Notes: generated from the sequence alone by a model not told the origin. Shown: positions 9,522 to 18,548, counted from the first letter of the stretch. The stretch is DNA of 64,000 bases from Clostridium gelidum (GCF_019977655.1 NZ_AP024849.1:436001-500000), one strand, 5' to 3'. A program made the numbers and translations.

Positions 9522-10307
9522 ATGGAATTAAAAAATGTGATTCTTGAAAAAGAAGGACATTTAGCTATTGTTACAATCAATAGACCAAAGGCACTAAATG
9601 CATTAAATTCAGAAACATTAAAAGATTTGGATACTGTTTTAGAAGATTTAGAAAAAGACAGCAATGTATATGCAGTTATATTAACTGGTGCTGGGGAAAA
9701 ATCTTTTGTAGCCGGAGCAGATATTGCAGAAATGAAAGATCTTAACGAAGAACAAGGTAAAGAATTTGGAATCTTAGGAAACAATGTTTTCAGAAGATTA
9801 GAAAAATTGGATAAGCCAGTTATTGCAGCTATATCAGGATTTGCTCTTGGTGGTGGATGTGAACTTGCTATGTCATGTGACATAAGAATAGCTTCAGAAA
9901 AAGCTAAATTTGGTCAACCAGAAGCAAGTCTTGGAATAACTCCTGGATTTGGTGGAACTCAAAGATTAGCTAGAATTGTAGGACCTGGAAAAGCTAAAGA
10001 ATTAATATATACTTGTGACATTATTAAAGCTGAAGAAGCTTACAGAATAGGTTTAGTAAATAAAATAGTTCCATTAGAAAGTTTAATGGATGAAGCAAAA
10101 GCAATGGCAAATAAGATTGCAGCTAATGCTCCAAAGGCAGTGGCATATTGTAAAGATGCTATTGATAGAGGAATGCAAGTTGATATCGATGCAGCTATAT
10201 TAATAGAAGCAGAAGATTTTGGTAAATGTTTTGCAACAGAAGATCAAACAGAAGGAATGACTGCGTTCTTAGAAAGAAGAACAGAAAAGAATTTCCAAAA
10301 TAAATAA
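9522..10307 (+). CDS. crt: 3-hydroxybutyryl-CoA dehydratase (crotonase)
   Basis: 261 residues from ATG 9522, which follows GGAGG at 9509-9513; the in-frame TTG at 9504 precedes that site and is rejected. It dehydrates 3-hydroxybutyryl-CoA to crotonyl-CoA in the cytoplasm. Crotonase motifs are present: the oxyanion-hole AGAD at 64-67 and GGGC at 110-113, with the two catalytic glutamates at E114 (GGGCE) and E134 (QPEASLG). Length equals known clostridial Crt. It is the first gene of the crt-bcd-etfB-etfA-hbd set and sits behind a Rex-controlled promoter. Confidence 0.98.
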   Translation: MELKNVILEKEGHLAIVTINRPKALNALNSETLKDLDTVLEDLEKDSNVYAVILTGAGEKSFVAGADIAEMKDLNEEQGKEFGILGNNVFRRLEKLDKPVIAAISGFALGGGCELAMSCDIRIASEKAKFGQPEASLGITPGFGGTQRLARIVGPGKAKELIYTCDIIKAEEAYRIGLVNKIVPLESLMDEAKAMANKIAANAPKAVAYCKDAIDRGMQVDIDAAILIEAEDFGKCFATEDQTEGMTAFLERRTEKNFQNK

Positions 10308-10409
10308 TTTTAAATAACAAATAATATTTAAAGATTAAGTTAAAAATCTATTAGAGATTTATATATAGTTTGGTATCAAATAGGTTTAATTAACAAGGAG
10401 GATAATTTA

Positions 10410-11549
10410 ATGAATTTCGAATTAACTAGAGAACAACAATTAGTACAACAAATGATCAGAGAATTCGCAGTAAACGAAGTTAAACCAATAGCTGCTGAAA
10501 TTGATGAAACAGAAAGATTCCCTATGGAAAACGTTGAAAAGATGGCTAAATTAGGAGTAATGGGTATCCCATTCGGTAAAGAATTTGGTGGAGCAGGCGG
10601 AGATGTTCTTTCTTACATAATAGCTGTAGAAGAATTATCAAAAGTTTGTGCTACTACAGGAGTTATACTTTCAGCTCATACATCATTATGTGCGTCAGTA
10701 ATTTTTGAAAATGGTACTCCAGCTCAAAGAGCACAATATTTACCTGATCTTTGCAAAGGTAAGAAACTTGGTGCTTTCGGTTTAACTGAACCAGGTGCTG
10801 GTACAGATGCTGCAGGACAACAAACAACAGCTGTATTAGATGGAGATAACTATATATTAAATGGTTCAAAAATCTTTATAACAAATGGTGGAGTTGCTGA
10901 AACTTTCATAATATTTGCTATGACAGATAAGAGCCAAGGAACTAAAGGTATTTCTGCATTTATCGTAGAAAAATCATTCAAAGGATTCTCAGTAGGAAAA
11001 CATGAAAACAAGATGGGTATTAGAGCATCTTCAACTACTGAATTAGTTATGGAAGATTGTATAGTACCAAAAGAAAACTTAATTGGTAGAGAAAGTAAGG
11101 GATTTGGTATAGCAATGAAGACTCTTGATGGAGGAAGAATTGGTATAGCTGCTCAAGCTTTAGGTATTGCAGAAGGAGCTTTCGAGGAAGCAGTTGCATA
11201 CATGAAAGAAAGAAAACAATTCGGAAAACCACTTTCAGCATTCCAAGGATTACAATGGTACATTGCTGAAATGGATGTTAAGATTGAAGCTGCTAAGTAT
11301 CTAGTATACAAAGCTGCATGCAAGAAACAAGCTGGTGAGCCATACTCACTTGAAGCTGCTCGTGCTAAATTATTTGCAGCAGATGTTGCAATGGAAGTTA
11401 CAACTAAGGCAGTACAAATCTTTGGTGGATATGGTTACACTAAAGAATACCCAGTTGAAAGAATGATGAGAGATGCTAAGATAACAGAAATCTATGAAGG
11501 AACTTCAGAAGTTCAAAAGATGGTTATCGCAGGAAGCATTTTAAGATAG
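10410..11549 (+). CDS. bcd: Butyryl-CoA dehydrogenase
   Basis: 379 residues, an acyl-CoA dehydrogenase of the usual length. It reduces crotonyl-CoA to butyryl-CoA. With EtfAB the clostridial enzyme bifurcates electrons from NADH to crotonyl-CoA and ferredoxin. The FAD/substrate region shows LTEPGAGTDA (125-134), and the catalytic base is the glutamate of IYEGTSE (E363), as in short-chain acyl-CoA dehydrogenases. A 102-bp gap separates it from crt, and AAGGAGG precedes ATG 10410. The etfB gene follows after 13 bases, so translation is probably coordinated. Confidence 0.98.
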   Translation: MNFELTREQQLVQQMIREFAVNEVKPIAAEIDETERFPMENVEKMAKLGVMGIPFGKEFGGAGGDVLSYIIAVEELSKVCATTGVILSAHTSLCASVIFENGTPAQRAQYLPDLCKGKKLGAFGLTEPGAGTDAAGQQTTAVLDGDNYILNGSKIFITNGGVAETFIIFAMTDKSQGTKGISAFIVEKSFKGFSVGKHENKMGIRASSTTELVMEDCIVPKENLIGRESKGFGIAMKTLDGGRIGIAAQALGIAEGAFEEAVAYMKERKQFGKPLSAFQGLQWYIAEMDVKIEAAKYLVYKAACKKQAGEPYSLEAARAKLFAADVAMEVTTKAVQIFGGYGYTKEYPVERMMRDAKITEIYEGTSEVQKMVIAGSILR

Positions 11550-11562
11550 GAGGAATTTTATA

Positions 11563-12342
11563 ATGAATATAGTAGTTTGTATAAAACAAGTTCCAGATAC
11601 TGCAGCAGTAAAGATTGATCCTAAAACTGGTACGTTAATAAGAGATGGAGTTCCATCAATAATGAATCCAGAGGACAAACATGCTTTAGAAGGTGCATTA
11701 CAATTAAAAGAAACTAATGGTGCTAAGGTAACAGTTATAACAATGGGACTTCCAATGGCTAAAGCTGTACTTAGAGAAGCATTATGTATGGGAGCTGATG
11801 AAGCTATCCTATTAACAGATAGATGTATGGGAGGAGCTGATACGTTAGCTACTTCAAAGTCACTTGCAGGAGTTATTAAAAAGTTAGATTATGATATAGT
11901 ACTTGCTGGAAGACAAGCAATTGATGGAGACACAGCGCAAGTTGGACCAGAAATAGCTGAACATTTAAACATTCCTCAAGTAACTTACGTTCAAGACATT
12001 AAAGTTGAAGGTAATACATTAATAGTAAAGAGAGCATTAGAAGATGGATATCAAGTGGTAGAAGTTAAAACTCCATGTCTATTAACTGCAATCGAAGAAT
12101 TAAATGAAGCTAGATACATGAATATAGCTGATATATTCGCAACGAATGATGATCAAATCAAGGTTATGTCAGCAGATGATATAGATGTAGATAAGAATGA
12201 ATTAGGACTTAAAGGTTCACCTACAAAGGTTAAAAAGTCAATGACTAAAGAAGTTAAAGGTGCCGGAGAAATAGTTAGAGAATCACCTAAAAATGCAGCA
12301 TATTATGTTGTAGGAAAATTAAAAGAAAAACACTACATCTAA
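11563..12342 (+). CDS. etfB: Electron transfer flavoprotein, beta subunit
   Basis: 259 residues matching EtfB, starting NIVVCIKQVPDT, the standard N-terminus. The segment AGRQAIDGDTAQVGPEIAE (about 110-128) is the FAD-binding signature of bifurcating EtfB proteins, and VKTPCLLTAIEELNEARYM follows near 170. It pairs with EtfA and Bcd to couple NADH oxidation to crotonyl-CoA and ferredoxin reduction. GGAGG lies 10 bases upstream of ATG 11563. The operon position between bcd and etfA is the usual one. Confidence 0.97.
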   Translation: MNIVVCIKQVPDTAAVKIDPKTGTLIRDGVPSIMNPEDKHALEGALQLKETNGAKVTVITMGLPMAKAVLREALCMGADEAILLTDRCMGGADTLATSKSLAGVIKKLDYDIVLAGRQAIDGDTAQVGPEIAEHLNIPQVTYVQDIKVEGNTLIVKRALEDGYQVVEVKTPCLLTAIEELNEARYMNIADIFATNDDQIKVMSADDIDVDKNELGLKGSPTKVKKSMTKEVKGAGEIVRESPKNAAYYVVGKLKEKHYI

Positions 12343-12364
12343 GATAATAGGAGGGTAATTTAAT

Positions 12365-13372
12365 ATGAATATAGAAGATTACAAAGGCGTTTGGGTCTTT
12401 GCTGAACAAAGAGAAGGCGAGTTACAAAAAGTATCTTTAGAACTACTTGGAGAAGGTAGAAGAATTGCTGATGAATTAGGAGTAAAGTTAACTGCTTTAT
12501 TACTAGGAAATAACATAGATGCATTAGCAAAGACATTAGCGCAGCACGGTGCTGATGAAGTTTTAGTTGCTGATGACAAAGATTTAGAGCACTATACAAC
12601 TGGCGCTTATACTAAGGTTATCTGTGATTTAGCTAACGAAAGAAAGCCAGGAATATTATTCGTAGGAGCTACTTTTATTGGAAGAGATTTAGGTCCAAGA
12701 GTAGCAGCTAGATTATCAACTGGATTAACTGCTGACTGTACTTCAATTGAAGTTGAAGTTGAAGGCGGAGCTCTTTTAGCTACAAGACCAGCATTTGGTG
12801 GAAACTTAATGGCTACAATTGCTTGTCCAGATCATAGACCACAAATGGCTACAGTAAGACCAGGAGTATTTGCAAAAATTACTACTGACGCAGCAAACTG
12901 CAAAATTGAAAAGGTTGAAGTTAAATTAGCTGAAAGCGATATAATGACTAAGGTTTTAGAAATTGTTAAATCTAAGAAAGAAATTATAGATATAGCTGAA
13001 GCAGATTTCATAGTATCAGGTGGTAGAGGAGTTGGAAGCAAAGAAAACTTTGAACTACTTAAGGAATTAGCAAAAGCTTTAGACGGAACTGTAGCTGGAT
13101 CAAGAGCAGCAGTTGAAAATGGATGGATTGATGGAGCATATCAAGTTGGTCAAACTGGTAAAACTGTTAGACCTCAAATTTATATAGCTTGTGGTATTTC
13201 GGGAGCTATCCAACACGTTGCTGGTATGCAAGAATCAGATTTAATCATTGCTGTTAATAAAGATGACTCAGCTCCAATAATGAAGCTTGCAGATTATGCA
13301 ATAGTTGGAGACATCGCTAAGGTAGTACCAGAATTAACAGCTCAAGTTAAAGAAATAAAGAACGCTGAATAA
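12365..13372 (+). CDS. etfA: Electron transfer flavoprotein, alpha subunit
   Basis: 335 residues. The C-terminal FAD domain shows GSRAAVENGWID, QVGQTGKTVRPQIYIACGIS and SDLIIAVNKDDSAPI in the conserved order; the N-terminal domain contains LFVGATFIGRDLGPRVAARL. EtfA carries the electron-transferring FAD that passes electrons to Bcd. It starts 22 bases after etfB behind GGAGG. Unlike in many clostridia, hbd does not follow at once: a 394-bp stretch with a duplicated hairpin unit intervenes (13491-13727). Confidence 0.97.
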   Translation: MNIEDYKGVWVFAEQREGELQKVSLELLGEGRRIADELGVKLTALLLGNNIDALAKTLAQHGADEVLVADDKDLEHYTTGAYTKVICDLANERKPGILFVGATFIGRDLGPRVAARLSTGLTADCTSIEVEVEGGALLATRPAFGGNLMATIACPDHRPQMATVRPGVFAKITTDAANCKIEKVEVKLAESDIMTKVLEIVKSKKEIIDIAEADFIVSGGRGVGSKENFELLKELAKALDGTVAGSRAAVENGWIDGAYQVGQTGKTVRPQIYIACGISGAIQHVAGMQESDLIIAVNKDDSAPIMKLADYAIVGDIAKVVPELTAQVKEIKNAE

Positions 13373-13446
13373 TATGACAAGAAAAGCTATTATTCAAAAA
13401 TATAAAATATTAATTTGAATTAATTCTTAGTTAAAGCATATTAAAG

Positions 13447-13474
13447 ATTAACAAGTCATTATGCTGCTAGTCTA
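13447..13474 (-). repeat. Dispersed intergenic repeat, core copy
   Basis: The minus strand reads close to the core TAAACTAGTATACTGACTTG seen in the complete element at 42573-42636 (here GACTAGCAGCATAATGACTTG). Another core copy is at 17855-17879. The flanks keep partial GCATAT/ATGC ends. Confidence 0.5.
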
Positions 13475-13490
13475 TTTTATGTCATGCTAC

Positions 13491-13727
13491 GTCAGTATGT
13501 CCATCTAATAGCCTTATACTATGAAATGAATATTGCTTTCTCATTTGACACAAGATATATATAGTAGCTTTGACTTGGTATTTATTATGGATGAAATAAA
13601 TTATTTCAACTATGTCAGTATGTTCATCTAATAGCCTTATACTATAAGGTGAACATACTTTTTTGTTTGATACAAAATATACATAATAGCTTTGAGTTAT
13701 TATGTATAAAATAAATTATTTTAACTA
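13491..13727 (+). repeat. Imperfect tandem duplication in the etfA-hbd gap
   Basis: Two copies of a unit of about 120 bp start with GTCAGTATGTYCATCTAATA at 13491 and 13614 (period 123) and both end in AAATAAATTATTTYAACTA. Identity is high in the first 40 bases and the last 50 and lower in the middle. Copy 2 keeps a full hairpin with a T run (13617-13664); in copy 1 the matching arm has decayed. No ORF or promoter is obvious inside. Confidence 0.85.
13617..13664 (+). terminator. Terminator or attenuator between etfA and hbd
   Basis: AGTATGTTCA (13617-13626) pairs perfectly with TGAACATACT (13650-13659), with a second inner stem CCTTAT/ATAAGG stacked on it and six T after. This would reduce read-through from etfA into hbd unless it is regulated or hbd has its own promoter downstream. 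Confidence 0.7.
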
Positions 13728-13766
13728 AGTATATCTATAATCAAAAATTTTGAGGAGGAATAATTA

Positions 13767-14615
13767 ATGAAAAAGATTTTTGTACTTGGAGCAGGAACTA
13801 TGGGTGCTGGTATTGTTCAAGCATTCGCTCAAAAGGGTTGCGAAGTAATAGTAAGAGATATAAAAGATGAATTTGTTGATAGAGGAATAGCTGGAATTAC
13901 TAAAGGATTAGAAAAGCAAGTTGCTAAAGGAAGAATGACTGAAGAAGTTAAAGTAGAAATACTTTCAAGAATTTCAGGAACAACTGACATGAAGCTTGCT
14001 GCTGACTGCGATTTAGTAGTTGAAGCTGCTATAGAAAACATGAAAATAAAGAAAGAAATATTTGCTGAATTAGATGGAATTTGTAAGGCTGAAACAATTT
14101 TAGCTTCAAACACTTCATCTTTATCAATTACTGAAGTTGCTTCAGCAACAAAGAGACCAGATAAAGTTATAGGAATGCATTTCTTTAATCCAGCTCCAGT
14201 AATGAAGCTAGTTGAAATAATTAAAGGTATAGCTACATCTGATGAAACTTTTGATGCTGTTAAAGCATTATCTGTTGAAATAGGAAAGGAACCTGTTGAA
14301 GTTAAAGAAGCTCCAGGATTCGTAGTTAACAGAATTCTTATTCCAATGATTAATGAAGCATCTTTTATATTACAAGAAGGAATTGCTTCAGTTGAAGATA
14401 TAGATAATGCAATGAAATACGGTGCTAATCACCCAATGGGACCTTTAGCATTAGGAGATCTTATAGGATTAGATGTTTGTTTAGCTATCATGGATGTTTT
14501 ATTTAGTGAAACAGGAGATAGCAAGTACAGAGCTAGTAGCATATTAAGAAAATATGTTAGAGCTGGATGGCTTGGAAGAAAATCAGGAAAAGGATTCTAC
14601 GATTATTCTAAATAG
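13767..14615 (+). CDS. hbd: 3-hydroxybutyryl-CoA dehydrogenase
   Basis: 282 residues, the normal length. It reduces acetoacetyl-CoA to 3-hydroxybutyryl-CoA, one step before crotonase. The N-terminal Rossmann loop is GAGTMGAGI (8-16); the catalytic His is H138 in IGMHFFNPAP with its partner E150, and S117 lies in SNTSSLS. GAGGAGG precedes ATG 13767. It belongs to the butyryl-CoA operon but is set apart by the duplicated hairpin insert, so its expression may differ from that of the upstream four genes. A terminator follows. Confidence 0.98.
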   Translation: MKKIFVLGAGTMGAGIVQAFAQKGCEVIVRDIKDEFVDRGIAGITKGLEKQVAKGRMTEEVKVEILSRISGTTDMKLAADCDLVVEAAIENMKIKKEIFAELDGICKAETILASNTSSLSITEVASATKRPDKVIGMHFFNPAPVMKLVEIIKGIATSDETFDAVKALSVEIGKEPVEVKEAPGFVVNRILIPMINEASFILQEGIASVEDIDNAMKYGANHPMGPLALGDLIGLDVCLAIMDVLFSETGDSKYRASSILRKYVRAGWLGRKSGKGFYDYSK

Positions 14616-14639
14616 TAAAGTAGAATTAATAGTATAGAG

Positions 14640-14676
14640 AAAAAGGCTTCAGAATAATAATTCTGGAGTCTTTTTC
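14640..14676 (+). terminator. Terminator of the butyryl-CoA operon
   Basis: AAGGCTTCAGAA pairs with TTCTGGAGTCTT (two G-T pairs) across a 6-nt loop and is followed by five T. Confidence 0.8.
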
Positions 14677-14746
14677 ATTGATGATTATAATCTAAATGAT
14701 ATAATATATTAAAGGAGAATAATTTTTAGGCAAGGATGGTATATAA

Positions 14747-15151
14747 ATGTTAAAAGAAACAGCTGAAAAATATTGGAATGAAGAATATGACTTAAATTGT
14801 GCAGAATGTATAATGTATGCAGCAAATGAAGAATATAATTTGAATTTATCGGAGCGAACACTAAAAGTTATGGCTGGTTTTGGTGGCGGAATGGCAACTG
14901 GTGATGTTTGTGGCGTAGTAACTGGATCTATTGGAGTAATTGGGATAATGTTTACTGAAGTAAGTGGACATAAAAGTCCTATAGTTAAAGAAATGACAAG
15001 AGAATTTATTGAAAGATTTAAGGAAAAGCTAGGATATATTAAATGCATTGATTTAAAGAAAGAATATATAAATGTAAAAAGGTGTACACTAATGATAGAA
15101 ATTAGTGCTGAAATTTTAGAAGATATTATTCTTAAAGAGAAGCATAAATAG
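14747..15151 (+). CDS. C_GCAxxG_C_C family protein
   Basis: 134 residues. The pattern of a Cys pair near the N-terminus (NCAEC), GFGGGMATGDVCGVVTGS in the middle and two later Cys (KCIDL, RCTLM) matches the C_GCAxxG_C_C family, a small, probably redox- or metal-linked family often annotated with split-Soret cytochrome or oxidoreductase neighbours. The central GCAxxG here reads VCGVVTG, slightly off the consensus. No membrane segment or signal peptide. The gene stands alone after the hbd terminator; AAGGATGG lies before ATG 14747. Biochemical role unknown. Confidence 0.75.
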   Translation: MLKETAEKYWNEEYDLNCAECIMYAANEEYNLNLSERTLKVMAGFGGGMATGDVCGVVTGSIGVIGIMFTEVSGHKSPIVKEMTREFIERFKEKLGYIKCIDLKKEYINVKRCTLMIEISAEILEDIILKEKHK

Positions 15152-15255
15152 ATATATATATTTAGAAGAATGCAGAGTAATTTCAGGATTAATGTTCAAT
15201 TGTACATTATCAATTGAAAAGTATGATAAACATATTTAGGAGGTTTGAGGATAGA

Positions 15256-16188
15256 ATGGATTATAAAACAGTAAAGTCTTGTGATGACTATGTAATAATA
15301 GAAGAAGTTAAGAATTTTAAGTTGAAACATATATTTGAGTGTGGACAAATCTTTAGATTTGAGGAAATTGCAGAAAGTAATTATATTATTATTGCTTTTG
15401 GAAAGGTAATAGAACTTAAGGAACAGGACAATAATATCTTAATATATAATTCAACAGAAGAAGAAGTGAAAAAAATCTGGTTAAAATATTTTGATTTAGA
15501 TAGAGATTATTCAAAAATAAAAGATGAATTATCAAAAGATACTTTGCTTAGACAAAGTATTGAGTTTGGATATGGCATAAGAGTTTTAAATCAAGACTCA
15601 TTTGAAATGTTACTAAGTTTTATTATTTCTGCAAGAAATAATATTCCATCAATAAAAAAAACTGTAAACAAAATATCAATTAAATGGGGCAAAAAAATTG
15701 AATATAAAGATAAGACTTATTATACTTTTCCATGTATATCTGACATAAAAGATGCTACCCTAGAAGAAATACAAGAAACAGGAGCTTCATTTAGAAGTAA
15801 ATACTTAATTGATACAATTAAAAATGCATATAGTTCTAAAATGGAAAAAGGGAATTCAAATATAGATGAAGAAAATTCATCTATGAAATACGATTTAGAT
15901 TATATAAAAAGTTTAAATGATGATGAATGTCATAATGCGCTACAAGAATTTAAGGGTGTTGGAGCTAAGGTTGCTGATTGCATAATGTTATTTTCTATGG
16001 AAAAGACTTCAGCATTTCCAGTAGATGTATGGGTTAAACGAGCTATGATTCATTTTTATGGAGCAGAGGATTCATCTTTAAATAAAATCAGAATTTTTGC
16101 AAGAAGTAAATTCGGTGAAGTAGCTGGATTTGCACAACAATATCTTTTTTATTATGCACGGGAAAATAAAATAAAAATTGAAGAGTAA
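15256..16188 (+). CDS. 8-oxoguanine DNA glycosylase (OGG1-type)
   Basis: 310 residues from ATG 15256; the longer frame from TTG 15214 is rejected because AGGAGG (15238-15243) lies between. The N-terminal half contains FECGQIFRF, the OGG1 signature next to the base pocket. A helix-hairpin-helix follows (FKGVGAKVADC) with the catalytic lysine K238 and the catalytic aspartate D257 (FPVDVWVKR), both as in bifunctional OGG1. It should excise 8-oxoguanine opposite C and nick the strand. It is placed between a Cys-rich protein and an oxygen-sensitive hydrogenase. Confidence 0.9.
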   Translation: MDYKTVKSCDDYVIIEEVKNFKLKHIFECGQIFRFEEIAESNYIIIAFGKVIELKEQDNNILIYNSTEEEVKKIWLKYFDLDRDYSKIKDELSKDTLLRQSIEFGYGIRVLNQDSFEMLLSFIISARNNIPSIKKTVNKISIKWGKKIEYKDKTYYTFPCISDIKDATLEEIQETGASFRSKYLIDTIKNAYSSKMEKGNSNIDEENSSMKYDLDYIKSLNDDECHNALQEFKGVGAKVADCIMLFSMEKTSAFPVDVWVKRAMIHFYGAEDSSLNKIRIFARSKFGEVAGFAQQYLFYYARENKIKIEE

Positions 16189-16268
16189 AGATTGAAAAAT
16201 ATTAAAACTAAGTAGATACAAATTAAAATAAAAATTGGAAAATTCAGAAAATTTAAACTACATAATAC

Positions 16269-16286
16269 TTGTTATATTTTTAACAA
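16269..16286. promoter_or_regulatory. Rex operator upstream of hydrogenase
   Basis: TTGTTATATTTTTAACAA matches the Rex consensus half-sites perfectly. A -10 element TATAAT lies at 16295-16300, so the operator covers the -35 region. The start codon is 65 bp downstream. Confidence 0.85.
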
Positions 16287-16350
16287 TAATATGTTATAAT
16301 TATCTCATGCTAAAAAATAATATAAAATTATTCATGGGAGAGTGTGCATA

Positions 16351-17838
16351 ATGTTTCAATTTGATAATCAACTTTTAAAACTAAAACATGAGGTTCTTAC
16401 TAGAGTTGCAGTATTAGCAAAGGAAAATAAAATCAGCAAAGAAGAAATAGAGAAAATTCCTTATGATATGATTACAGGAGAAATTGCAAATTATAGAGAT
16501 ACTGTTGAACACGAAAGAGATGTAGTTTTAGAAAGAGCAAAACTTGCGGCCGGTTGTATGCCAAGTGGTAAGAATGCACAAGAACTAGTGGATATAGATG
16601 AAGAAAAGCAAATATTATATGTTATAAAAACAGCATGTGATAGATGTCCAACAAAGAAATTTCAAGTTACTGATGCGTGTAGAAATTGTATAGCTCATAA
16701 GTGTGAAAGTTCATGTAATTTTGGAGCGATTACATATGTTGATGGAAGAGCTTATATTGATCTTGATAAATGTAAGGAATGCGGAATGTGTAATAAGGCA
16801 TGCCCTTACAATGCTATTGCAGAAGATATGAGACCTTGTAAGAAATCATGTCCAACAGGGGCATTAAGCTATAACGTAGAAGATTTCAGTGCTGAAATTC
16901 AAGAAAATAAGTGTGTAAATTGTGGTGCTTGTATGTCAGCGTGTCCATTTGGAGCTATAGAAGATAAAAGTTCAATCGTCAAGGTTGTTAATAGATTAAC
17001 ACAAAACGGCAATATCTATGCTGTAGTAGCACCAGCGATAACTGGAGAATTTGGACCAAAGACAACTTATGGACAAGTTAAGAATGCAATTAAAGCATTA
17101 GGATTTACAGATATGTTAGAAGCAGCATGCGGAGCAGATGCTGTTACTGTACATGAAAGTAATGAATTTGTAGAGAGAATGGAAAAGGGCGATAGCTATA
17201 TGACTAATTCATGTTGCCCAGGATTCTTAAGTTATATTGAAAAAATCATGCCAGATCAAGCTGAAAGAATTTCAGGAACTGTTTCGCCAATGGTAGCTAC
17301 AGGTAGATATATAAAAGCTAAAGATAAGGATGCTAAAGTAGTATTCATAGGACCTTGTACTGCTAAGAAAAATGAAGTGTTAATAGATTCTATAAAAGAT
17401 TCAGTTGATTATGTATTAACTTTTGAAGAATTAATAGCCTTATTTGATGCGTTTGAAATAGATCCTACAACATGTGAAGATATAGTAGTTGATGAGGCTT
17501 CAATCTTTGGTAGAAATTTTGCTTTAGGTGGAGGATTAACTGCTGCTATAGAAAACTACGTACAAGAAAAAGGTGTTGATGTAGACTTTAAGCCAGTTAA
17601 AATTTCGGGTGGAGCAGAGATCAAGAAGACTATGACTATGGCTAAGGTTGGTAAATTAGATGGAAATTTTATTGAAGGTATGATGTGTGAAGGTGGTTGT
17701 ATAAATGGAGCTGCTAAGATTGTATCAGTAATGAAAGCTAAAGCACCATTTACAAAAATAAATCAACAAGGAACAATTAAGAGTGTATTATCTAATAAAA
17801 CAATAGAAGAATATCATGATATAAACTTAGAAAGATAA
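16351..17838 (+). CDS. [FeFe]-hydrogenase, group B-like monomeric enzyme
   Basis: 495 residues from ATG 16351 (GGGAG 11 bases upstream; the in-frame GTG at 16342 lies too close to that site). A Cys-rich ferredoxin-like region (about 75-205) carries two CxxCxxCxxxCP clusters (CKECGMCNKACP, CVNCGACMSACP) plus additional Cys motifs. The H-cluster domain follows with L1 NSCCPGF, L2 GPCTAKKNE and L3 EGMMCEGGCINGAAK. These depart from group A (TSCCPAW, MPCTxK, ACPGGC) and fit group B hydrogenases such as those found as second enzymes in clostridia. The physiological direction is not known. A perfect Rex site sits in the promoter. Confidence 0.88.
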   Translation: MFQFDNQLLKLKHEVLTRVAVLAKENKISKEEIEKIPYDMITGEIANYRDTVEHERDVVLERAKLAAGCMPSGKNAQELVDIDEEKQILYVIKTACDRCPTKKFQVTDACRNCIAHKCESSCNFGAITYVDGRAYIDLDKCKECGMCNKACPYNAIAEDMRPCKKSCPTGALSYNVEDFSAEIQENKCVNCGACMSACPFGAIEDKSSIVKVVNRLTQNGNIYAVVAPAITGEFGPKTTYGQVKNAIKALGFTDMLEAACGADAVTVHESNEFVERMEKGDSYMTNSCCPGFLSYIEKIMPDQAERISGTVSPMVATGRYIKAKDKDAKVVFIGPCTAKKNEVLIDSIKDSVDYVLTFEELIALFDAFEIDPTTCEDIVVDEASIFGRNFALGGGLTAAIENYVQEKGVDVDFKPVKISGGAEIKKTMTMAKVGKLDGNFIEGMMCEGGCINGAAKIVSVMKAKAPFTKINQQGTIKSVLSNKTIEEYHDINLER

Positions 17839-17854
17839 TATTTAGGACTTAAAA

Positions 17855-17879
17855 AATAACAAGTCAAGATGCTAGTTTA
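17855..17879 (-). repeat. Dispersed intergenic repeat, core copy
   Basis: The minus strand reads TAAACTAGCATCTTGACTTG, 17 of 20 bases identical to the core at 42594-42613. It is placed right after the hydrogenase stop and forms part of a hairpin (ACAAGTCAA with TTGAC..TTGT) ending in TCTTTTT. Confidence 0.55.
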
Positions 17880-17926
17880 TTTTGCCTCTTTGACGGGTTG
17901 TTGTCTTTTTATATAACTAAAGAAGT

Positions 17927-17966
17927 AAAACTCCAATCAGTATGATTTACTTGATTGGAGTTTTTA
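17927..17966 (+). terminator. Rho-independent terminator after the hydrogenase
   Basis: AAAACTCCAATCA pairs perfectly with TGATTGGAGTTTT across a 12-nt loop, ending in five T. It is preceded by an A run, so it may act on both strands. Confidence 0.85.
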
Positions 17967-18116
17967 ATTAAAAAATATTTATAATCACGATAAAATGGAG
18001 AAAATTTAAGCAAATGCGATATAATTTAACATAATGAGTAATATTCGCTGAAAAAAGGGATATAATATTAGAAGTAATGTTTGAATTATATGACTATAAG
18101 GGATATTATAATTATA

Positions 18117-18143
18117 TTAGCACTCAACATTGACGAGTGCTAA
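18117..18143. promoter_or_regulatory. CIRCE element (HrcA operator) of groESL
   Basis: TTAGCACTC, nine bases, GAGTGCTAA: a perfect match to the CIRCE inverted repeat bound by the heat-shock repressor HrcA. A TTGAAT (18081-18086) and a TATTAT (18104-18109), 17 bp apart, form the likely promoter just upstream. No hrcA gene is in this window. Confidence 0.97.
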
Positions 18144-18186
18144 CAAAAAAATAAAAATAAGGTATATATTATAAGGAGGGTTTTTC

Positions 18187-18471
18187 ATGAACATTAAACC
18201 ACTTGGTGAAAGAGTAGTAATTAAAAAATTAGAGGCAGAGGAAAAGACAAAAAGCGGGATAGTCTTAACTGGTACTGCAAAGGAAAGACCACAAGAAGCA
18301 GAAGTTGTAGCAGTAGGCCCTGGAGCTATTGTAGATGGGAAAAGAGTAGATATGGAAGTTAAGGTTGGAGATAAGGTTTTATACTCTAAGTATGCTGGTA
18401 CAGAAGTAAAAGTAGATACAGAAGAATATACGATATTAAAACAAGAAGACATACTAGCGATAGTTGAATAA
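18187..18471 (+). CDS. groES: Co-chaperonin GroES
   Basis: 94 residues, the normal GroES length, starting NIKPLGERVVIKKLE. It forms the seven-subunit lid of the GroEL chamber; the mobile loop is around residues 17-32 (EEKTKSGIVLTGTAKE). AAGGAGG precedes ATG 18187. CIRCE and the promoter lie just upstream, and groEL follows after 77 bases, giving the standard heat-shock operon. Confidence 0.98.
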   Translation: MNIKPLGERVVIKKLEAEEKTKSGIVLTGTAKERPQEAEVVAVGPGAIVDGKRVDMEVKVGDKVLYSKYAGTEVKVDTEEYTILKQEDILAIVE

Positions 18472-18548
18472 ATAATTTGAAATTTAAGTTGAAAATTCAA
18501 AGATAATCAGAAAATAAAATAAATTATTATAAGGAGCGTGTTATATAA

